Below the pieces are notes generated by a model, which made no database searches, had not been told where the DNA came from, and saw only the letters and a list, made by a program, of their open reading frames with translations. A stretch of 64,000 bases of DNA from Luteimonas sp. S4-F44. GTDB taxonomy: Bacteria > Pseudomonadota > Gammaproteobacteria > Xanthomonadales > Xanthomonadaceae. The position numbers were made by a program, and so were the translations under genes. This document shows, piece by piece, positions 58,761-64,000 of the stretch (positions are counted from its first letter, which is position 1; each line of letters opens with the position of its first letter). The stretch covers positions 992,001-1,056,000 of the forward strand of contig NZ_CP093340.1 of NCBI RefSeq assembly GCF_022637415.1, written 5' to 3'.

Positions 58761-59300
58761 TCAGCCTGCGACGGCCTTGGCGATCGCGGCGTTGAAAGCC
58801 GGGATGTCGTCGGGCTTGCGGCTGGTGATCAGATTGCCGTCGACGACGACTTCCGCGTCCTGCCAGTCAGCGCCGGCATTGATCAGGTCGGTCTTGATCG
58901 ACGCCCAGGACGTGACCTTGCGGCCCTTGGCCAGGCCGCTTTCGACCAGCAGCCAGGGGCCGTGGCAGATCGCGGCGACCGGCTTGCCGCTCTGGCCGAA
59001 GCTGCGCACGAACGCGACCGCATCGGCGTCTTTGCGCAAGTTGTCGGGGTTGATCTGCCCGCCGGGCAGCACCAGCGCGTCGTAGCGGCCGGGATCGGCC
59101 TTGGACAGCGACACGTCGACATCGACGCTGCGGCCCCAGTCTTTCTGGTCCCAGCCCTTGATCGACTTGGCATCGCCGGGCGATACGACGTCGACGCGGG
59201 CGCCGGCCTCGCGCAGCGCCTGCAGGGGTTTTTCGAGCTCCGATTGCTCGAAGCCGTCAGTGGCGAGAATGGCGATCGTCTTGCCGTCCAGGGTCTGCAT
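58761..59300 (-). CDS. DJ-1/PfpI family protein (class I glutamine-amidotransferase-like)
   Basis: 179 residues. Nucleophile Cys112 lies in PVAAICHGPWLLVESG with the family Glu in TDGFEQSELEKPL. Closest to YhbO/PfpI-type proteins, reported as glycation-repair deglycases or glyoxalases and stress-protection factors. Only 31 bases separate its start from the first ATG of the divergent helicase frame. Confidence 0.92.
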   Translation of the reverse strand: MQTLDGKTIAILATDGFEQSELEKPLQALREAGARVDVVSPGDAKSIKGWDQKDWGRSVDVDVSLSKADPGRYDALVLPGGQINPDNLRKDADAVAFVRSFGQSGKPVAAICHGPWLLVESGLAKGRKVTSWASIKTDLINAGADWQDAEVVVDGNLITSRKPDDIPAFNAAIAKAVAG

Positions 59301-59331
59301 CGGGGTCTCCAACGGGGGAAAGGAGCGCCCG

Positions 59332-61863
59332 ATGCTAGGGCGCGGGCGGTCCTGCGCCCGTGAACGGTGGCGTCTGCGGCCGCAGTCTCGCGTTGTGAGA
59401 CGGGGCGCGGGCACGCTCGCGCCCCGCCTGCCGCCCGGAGCGTGCTGTCTGAACGCGATTCTCAAACCCGACACGCTGCCCGCGACCCCGGCCGGCACCG
59501 CGCCCGGCACTGCGCTTGCGACCAAGTTGTCGGCCAAGTATCCCGGGCGCATCACCGGCAGCCTGCTGTTGCCCGGCCAGCCAGGACGCTACGCGCCGAT
59601 GCCCGCCGACGTGCCCGAGGCGCTGGCGGGCGCGCTGCGCAGCCGCGGCATCGACCGACTCTACAGCCACCAGGCGCAGGCCTGGGCCGCGACCCAGGCC
59701 GGGCGGCACGTCGTCGTCGCCACCCCGACCGCGTCGGGCAAGTCGCTGTGCTACACGCTGCCGGTGCTGTCGGCGGCGATCACCGCGCGCAGCAAGGCGC
59801 TGTACCTGTTCCCGACCAAGGCACTGGCGCAGGACCAGGTGGCCGAGTTGCTGGAACTCAATGCTGCCGGCGAGCTCGGCCTGCGCGCGGCGACCTTCGA
59901 CGGCGACACGCCCGGGGACGCGCGCCAGGCGATCCGCATCAATGGCGACATCGTTGTCAGCAACCCCGACATGCTGCACCAGGCGATCCTGCCGCATCAC
60001 ACCAAGTGGGCGCAGTTCTTCGAGAACCTGCGCTATGTGGTGATCGACGAGATCCACACCTACCGCGGCGTGTTCGGTTCGCACGTGGCCAATGTGATCC
60101 GCCGGCTCAAGCGCGTGTGCGCGTTCTACGGCGTGACCCCGCAGTTCATCCTGTGCTCGGCGACGATCGGCAATGCCCGCGAACACGGGCGCGCGCTGAT
60201 CGAGGTCGACGACGCGCAGCTCGAGGCGATCGACGACGGCGGGGCGCCGCGCGGCGACAAGCACGTGCTGCTGTGGAACCCGCCGGTGGTCAATCCGGAC
60301 CTGGGCCTGCGCGCATCGGCGCGCTCGCAGTCCAACCGCATCGCGCGGCTGGCGATCCGCTCGGGCCTCAAGACGCTGGTGTTCTGTCAGACCCGGCTGA
60401 TGGTCGAGGTGTTGACCAAGTATCTCAAGGAGGTCTTCGACCACGACCCGCGCAAGCCGCGCCGCATCCGCGCCTACCGCGGCGGCTATCTGCCGACCGA
60501 ACGCCGGGCGGCCGAGCGCGAGATGCGCGCCGGCACCATCGACGGCATCGTCAGCACCTCGGCGCTGGAACTGGGGGTCGACATCGGCAGCCTCGATGTG
60601 GTCGTGCTCAACGGCTATCCGGGCAGCATCTCGGCGACCTGGCAGCGCTTCGGTCGCGCAGGCCGCCGGCAGCAGCCCTCGGTCGGCGTGCTGGTCGCCA
60701 GCTCCGAGCCGATGGACCAGTACGTGGTGCGGCATCCGGAGTTCTTCGCCCAGGCCAACCCCGAGCACGCGCGCATCGAGCCCGACCAGCCGCTGATCCT
60801 GCTCGACCACATCCGCTGCGCCGCGTTCGAGCTGCCGTTCGTCGACGGCGATATGTTCGGCCCCATCGCGCCGCTGCCGTGGCTGGAGGTGCTGGCCGAG
60901 TCGGGCGTGCTGCACCACGAGGGCGACCGCTGGGAGTGGATCGCCGACAGCTACCCGGCGCAGGCGGTGAATCTGCGCTCGGTCGCCGACGGCAACTTCG
61001 TGGTCGTCGACCGCACCGACGGCCGGCAGACGATCATCGCCGAGGTCGATTACTCGGCGGCCGCACTCACGCTCTACGAGGGCGCGATCCACATGATCCA
61101 GTCCGAGCCGTTCCAGGTCGAACGCCTGGACTGGGACGGCCGCAAGGCCTATGTGCAGCGCACCCATGTCGATTACTACACCGACGCGATCGACTACACC
61201 AAGCTCAAGGTGCTCGACGACGCCGAGCAGGCCGATGCCGGGCAAGGCAGCGCGCACCTGGGCGAGGTGCACGTGGTGCGGCGGGTGTCGGGCTACAAGA
61301 AGATCCGCTTCCATACCCACGAGAACATCGGCTACGGGCCGGTCAACTTGCCCGACCAGGAACTGCACACCAGCGCGGTGTGGTGGCAGTTGCCGCAGCG
61401 TGCGCTCGATGCCGCGTTCGACGCGCGGCATGAGGCGCTCGACGGATTCCTCGGCGCCTCGTACGCGCTGCACTTGGTGGCGCAGGTCGCGGTGATGGCC
61501 GAGAGCCGCGACCTGCAGAAAGCCGTGGGCAGCGGCGATGGCACGTGGTTTGCGACCGCCGACCAGCGCGGGCGCGGACAGTTGCGCGACGGCGAGGGCG
61601 CGGCGATCGACATCGCCCACATCGGCCGCTTCGCGCCGACGCTGTATCTCTACGACAACTACCCCGGCGGCGTCGGCCTGTCTTCGCCGTTGTTCGAACG
61701 TCGCGACGAATTGCTCGCGCAAGCCGCGGCGCTGATCGGCGGCTGCGGTTGTCGCGCCGGCTGCCCGGCCTGCGTCGGGCCGATTCTCGCGTCCGAGGAG
61801 GACGCCGAGCGCACGCCGCGGCAACTGGCCGCGCGCGTGATCGACCTGCTGGTGGCCGCTTGA
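59332..61863 (+). CDS. DEAD/DEAH helicase with DUF1998 domain, MrfA/YprA-like
   Basis: 843 residues from ATG 59332, which has AAAGGAG seven bases upstream; a GTG at 59395 is possible, and conserved sequence starts only near residue 65. Superfamily 2 helicase motifs: LYSHQAQAWAA, Walker A TPTASGKSLCY, VVIDEIHTYRG, ILCSATIGN, TSALELGVDIG and WQRFGRAGRRQQ. The C-terminal DUF1998-like domain ends in the zinc-type cluster CGCRAGCPACVGP. In Bacillus, MrfA works with exonuclease MrfB in a UvrABC-independent repair of mitomycin damage; the next gene here is MrfB-like, ten bases on. Confidence 0.92.
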   Translation: MLGRGRSCARERWRLRPQSRVVRRGAGTLAPRLPPGACCLNAILKPDTLPATPAGTAPGTALATKLSAKYPGRITGSLLLPGQPGRYAPMPADVPEALAGALRSRGIDRLYSHQAQAWAATQAGRHVVVATPTASGKSLCYTLPVLSAAITARSKALYLFPTKALAQDQVAELLELNAAGELGLRAATFDGDTPGDARQAIRINGDIVVSNPDMLHQAILPHHTKWAQFFENLRYVVIDEIHTYRGVFGSHVANVIRRLKRVCAFYGVTPQFILCSATIGNAREHGRALIEVDDAQLEAIDDGGAPRGDKHVLLWNPPVVNPDLGLRASARSQSNRIARLAIRSGLKTLVFCQTRLMVEVLTKYLKEVFDHDPRKPRRIRAYRGGYLPTERRAAEREMRAGTIDGIVSTSALELGVDIGSLDVVVLNGYPGSISATWQRFGRAGRRQQPSVGVLVASSEPMDQYVVRHPEFFAQANPEHARIEPDQPLILLDHIRCAAFELPFVDGDMFGPIAPLPWLEVLAESGVLHHEGDRWEWIADSYPAQAVNLRSVADGNFVVVDRTDGRQTIIAEVDYSAAALTLYEGAIHMIQSEPFQVERLDWDGRKAYVQRTHVDYYTDAIDYTKLKVLDDAEQADAGQGSAHLGEVHVVRRVSGYKKIRFHTHENIGYGPVNLPDQELHTSAVWWQLPQRALDAAFDARHEALDGFLGASYALHLVAQVAVMAESRDLQKAVGSGDGTWFATADQRGRGQLRDGEGAAIDIAHIGRFAPTLYLYDNYPGGVGLSSPLFERRDELLAQAAALIGGCGCRAGCPACVGPILASEEDAERTPRQLAARVIDLLVAA

Positions 61864-61873
61864 GCGCGCGTCC

Positions 61874-62746
61874 ATGAGCGCGCTGGCCAAGCGGCTGGGA
61901 TTGCTGCGCAACCAGGCCGGCACCGCGCTGCCGAGCGTCGCGCCGGCCCGGCCGATGGGTCCCGCGCTGCCGCCGCGCGCGCAGTGGCCGCGCGCCGATG
62001 CACAGCGTTCGCCGGAGGTCGTCGCCGAGCAGCTGCGCAAGCTGATGAAGCTGCGCACGCCGGCGATGGCGCCGCGCCCGGCCGCGCCGGTCGATCGCAG
62101 GCTACCGGGCGAGGAGATCGCGCCGGGCCTGCGCTATCTCGAGCAGGTCGCGGCCTGGTCGCACGACGATGCCGAACTGGCGCTGCACGACATTCGCCAC
62201 GACACCGCGCGGCGCGGCGACCTGCTTGCGTTCGACACCGAGACCACCGGCCTGGCCGGCGGCACCGGCACCCGCGCCTTCATGATCGGCGCGGCGGACT
62301 TCGTCGACGGCCGGCTGCGGATCCGTCAGCTGTGCATCACCACCCTTGGCGCCGAACGCGAGATGCTGAAGGTCTTCGCCAGCTGGCTGCGGCGGCAGAC
62401 CGTGCTGGTGAGCTACAACGGGCGCTGCTACGACCGTCCGCTGCTGACCACGCGCTACCGTCTGGCGCGGATGCGCGATCCGCTGATCGATCTGCGTCAC
62501 GTCGACCTGCTGCACCCGGTGCGGCGGCGCTATCGCGGCGTCTGGGCCAATTGCCGGCTGGCGACCGTCGAGCGCGAACTGCTCGGCGTGCTGCGCGAGG
62601 ACGACCTGCCCGGCAGCGAGGCGCCGGCGGCGTGGCTGGGCTATCTGCGCGGCGGCAGCGCCGACAAGCTGCGGCGCGTCGGCCTGCACAATGCGCAGGA
62701 TCTGCGAAGCCTGTTCGGGGTGCTCGAGGCGATGCGCGACCGCTGA
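61874..62746 (+). CDS. YprB/MrfB-like ribonuclease-H-fold exonuclease
   Basis: 290 residues. After an Ala/Pro-rich N-terminus the DnaQ/RNase-H-like exonuclease fold begins: LLAFDTETTGLAGGTGTRAF (catalytic D-x-E), then VLVSYNGRCYDRPLL, DLRHVDLLHPVRR and a C-terminal LRRVGLHNAQDLRSL with the final Asp. The pattern matches YprB (MrfB), partner of the helicase encoded ten bases upstream, so the pair should act together on DNA crosslink or monoadduct damage. Confidence 0.88.
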   Translation: MSALAKRLGLLRNQAGTALPSVAPARPMGPALPPRAQWPRADAQRSPEVVAEQLRKLMKLRTPAMAPRPAAPVDRRLPGEEIAPGLRYLEQVAAWSHDDAELALHDIRHDTARRGDLLAFDTETTGLAGGTGTRAFMIGAADFVDGRLRIRQLCITTLGAEREMLKVFASWLRRQTVLVSYNGRCYDRPLLTTRYRLARMRDPLIDLRHVDLLHPVRRRYRGVWANCRLATVERELLGVLREDDLPGSEAPAAWLGYLRGGSADKLRRVGLHNAQDLRSLFGVLEAMRDR

Positions 62747-63049
62747 CGCGCGCGATCGCCTTTGGCGGCTCGCCCCCACCCCGGTCCGCCCCCGCAAGCG
62801 GGGGAGGGGAAACGCGCACCGATCCGAAAGCGGTCCTCAGTCCGCCGCCACAACGCGCGTCGCCGCTTCCGTGGGCGATGCCTGTGCGTGCGATCGCGCG
62901 TCGCGCCTCAATGCGCGCGCGTCGTCAGCGGCGTGCAGTGCGGCGGCCGCGTTCACATGACTGCCATCGAGGCAGTGGTTGAATCGGATGGCCCAGCAGT
63001 CCCGCGCCGCCGGTTCGCCGTCGGCGACCTCCCGTCACTCTGGAGCCTC
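62747..63049. other. 303-base intergenic stretch before the permease
   Basis: Contains the dispersed GCGGGGGAGGG palindrome and otherwise nothing I can support as a gene or RNA. The end of the preceding gene and the GGAG of the permease frame its borders. Confidence 0.45.
62789..62809. repeat. CCCCCGC-AA-GCGGGGGAGGGG palindrome
   Basis: Same REP-like family as 1731-1754 and 54759-54782, in the same orientation. A related C-rich stretch precedes it at 62773-62784. Confidence 0.7.
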
Positions 63050-64000
63050 ATGGACGCAAGCGAACGCCGGCCCGAGATGGCCGACCCTGCGCCCCCGCGC
63101 GCCACATTACGTGCGCGCGATGCGTTCGCGATCACGATCGGCATCGTCGTCGGCGCCGGCATCTTCCGGACCCCCTCGCTGGTGGCCGGCGCCTCCAGCA
63201 GCGAAGTGGCGCTGCTGCTCGCCTGGATCGCCGGCGGTGCCCTGTCGATCGTCGGGGCGCTGTGCTACGCCGAACTGGCCACGACTTACCCGCAGGCGGG
63301 CGGCGACTACGCCTACCTGCGCCGCGCCTACGGGCCGCGCATGGCCTTCCTGTTCGCGTGGGCGCGGATGGCGGTGATCCAGACCGGATCGATCGCGTTG
63401 CTGTGCTTCATCGTCGGCGACTACATGGCGCAGCTGTTCGACCTGGGCGGCGGCGCATCGGCGCTGGTTGCGGCCGCGGCGGTGATCGCGCTATCGGCGA
63501 TCAACTGGATCGGTACGCGCCAGAGTGCGGCGGTGCAGACGTGGCTGACGATCGTCGAGATCGCCGGCGTGCTGTTGATCGTCGTCGCGGGGCTGGCGTT
63601 CGCGCCCACCGGCATCGCACCGGTGCCCGGCAGCGACGGCGACAGCGCGATCGGCCTGGTCCTGGTGTTCGTACTGCTGACCTACGGCGGCTGGAACGAG
63701 GCGGTCTACATCACCGCCGAGGTCCGCGACGCGCGCCGCTGGATGCCGCGTGTGCTGGTGCTCAGCCTGATCGCGATCGCCGCGCTGTACGTGCTGGTCA
63801 ACCTGGCTTATCTGCGCGTGCTCGGCCTGGGCGGCATGGCGGAGCACAACGCCGTCGCGGCCGAGGTGATGGGCCGGGTCTTCGGGCCGAGCGGCGCGGC
63901 GTTGATGAGCGCGATCGTGGTCGCCGCGGCACTGACCTCGGCCAATGCGACGCTGATCACCGGCGCGCGCAGCGTGTATGCGGTGGGGCGCGATTTCCCG
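63050..64000 (+). CDS. APC-family amino acid permease, N-terminal part (cut by window end)
   Basis: 317 codons from ATG 63050, GGAG six bases upstream, still open at the right edge. The APC signature GIVVGAGIFRTPSLVAG opens helix 1, followed by AYLRRAYGPRMAFLFAWAR and at least eight hydrophobic segments so far; YGGWNEAVYITAEVRDARR is typical of the LAT/basic amino acid branch. Imports or exchanges amino acids at the inner membrane; the substrate is not evident. Confidence 0.9.
   Translation, partial: MDASERRPEMADPAPPRATLRARDAFAITIGIVVGAGIFRTPSLVAGASSSEVALLLAWIAGGALSIVGALCYAELATTYPQAGGDYAYLRRAYGPRMAFLFAWARMAVIQTGSIALLCFIVGDYMAQLFDLGGGASALVAAAAVIALSAINWIGTRQSAAVQTWLTIVEIAGVLLIVVAGLAFAPTGIAPVPGSDGDSAIGLVLVFVLLTYGGWNEAVYITAEVRDARRWMPRVLVLSLIAIAALYVLVNLAYLRVLGLGGMAEHNAVAAEVMGRVFGPSGAALMSAIVVAAALTSANATLITGARSVYAVGRDFP

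Noticed and set aside
59335..62058. A 907-codon minus-strand open frame opposite the helicase and exonuclease
   Set aside because: Arg/Gly/Val-rich composition without motifs, fully antisense to two well-supported genes.

Overview
The window is 64 kb of very GC-rich (roughly 70%), densely coding bacterial chromosome. Gene content points to the gammaproteobacterial family Xanthomonadaceae/Lysobacteraceae (Luteimonas- or Lysobacter-like): a prpB-prpC-acnD-prpF methylcitrate cluster, a THX ribosomal protein with a Lys/Ala-rich tail, an S46 dipeptidyl peptidase, a lipoprotein-type NPP phosphodiesterase, a dedD-purF cluster, tdh/kbl and a hut set using HutF. The placement is inferred from family content, not from a marker gene. 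No tRNA, rRNA, CRISPR array or phage module was recognised. The first (prpB) and last (APC permease) genes are cut by the window edges.

Layout. 0-6.1 kb: 2-methylcitrate pathway for propionate use, with a DUF559 endonuclease-like cassette flanked by 18-bp inverted repeats inserted between acnD and prpF; the cassette reads in frame into prpF. 6.1-14.4 kb: redox and accessory genes (GST, cell-wall hydrolase, FadH, quinone-reductase-like MDR, aldo/keto reductase, MFS exporter with a divergent LysR regulator). 14.6-17.3 kb: OmpA-type porin, a small secreted protein and an rRNA pseudouridine synthase. 17.4-20.8 kb: threonine catabolism (Tdh, Kbl) with a secreted HExxH metallopeptidase gene between them. 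20.9-29.3 kb: S46 peptidase, histidine phosphatase, folC, a double-SPOR protein, purF and a ferritin-like DUF455 protein. 29.3-32.8 kb: a compact class II lanthipeptide locus consisting of a 62-residue precursor, an intergenic hairpin and a 978-residue LanM, with no transporter, protease or immunity gene beside it.

32.9-38.9 kb: lpxH, gltX and a zinc module (Zur, a His/Asp-rich ZnuD-like TonB receptor and a MerC-like membrane protein divergent over a near-palindromic Zur-box-like site), then ribosomal THX. 39-50.8 kb: M19 dipeptidase, histidine degradation genes hutI/hutF and, 6 kb away, hutU; between them a UbiM/UbiH-like hydroxylase and a DNA-alkylation repair pair (Ada/AlkA-type fusion plus Ogt). 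50.9-58.7 kb: a secreted SH3-LRR protein with 18 exact 22-residue repeats, msrB, an MHS-family transporter, MgtC, a glycine-zipper protein and several small proteins. 58.7-64 kb: DJ-1/PfpI protein, a helicase-exonuclease pair resembling Bacillus MrfA/MrfB, and the start of an APC amino acid permease.

The three points most worth following are the lanthipeptide locus, the palindrome-flanked DUF559 cassette fused in frame to PrpF (with related palindromes at several other intergenic sites), and the divergent Zur-controlled zinc uptake unit.
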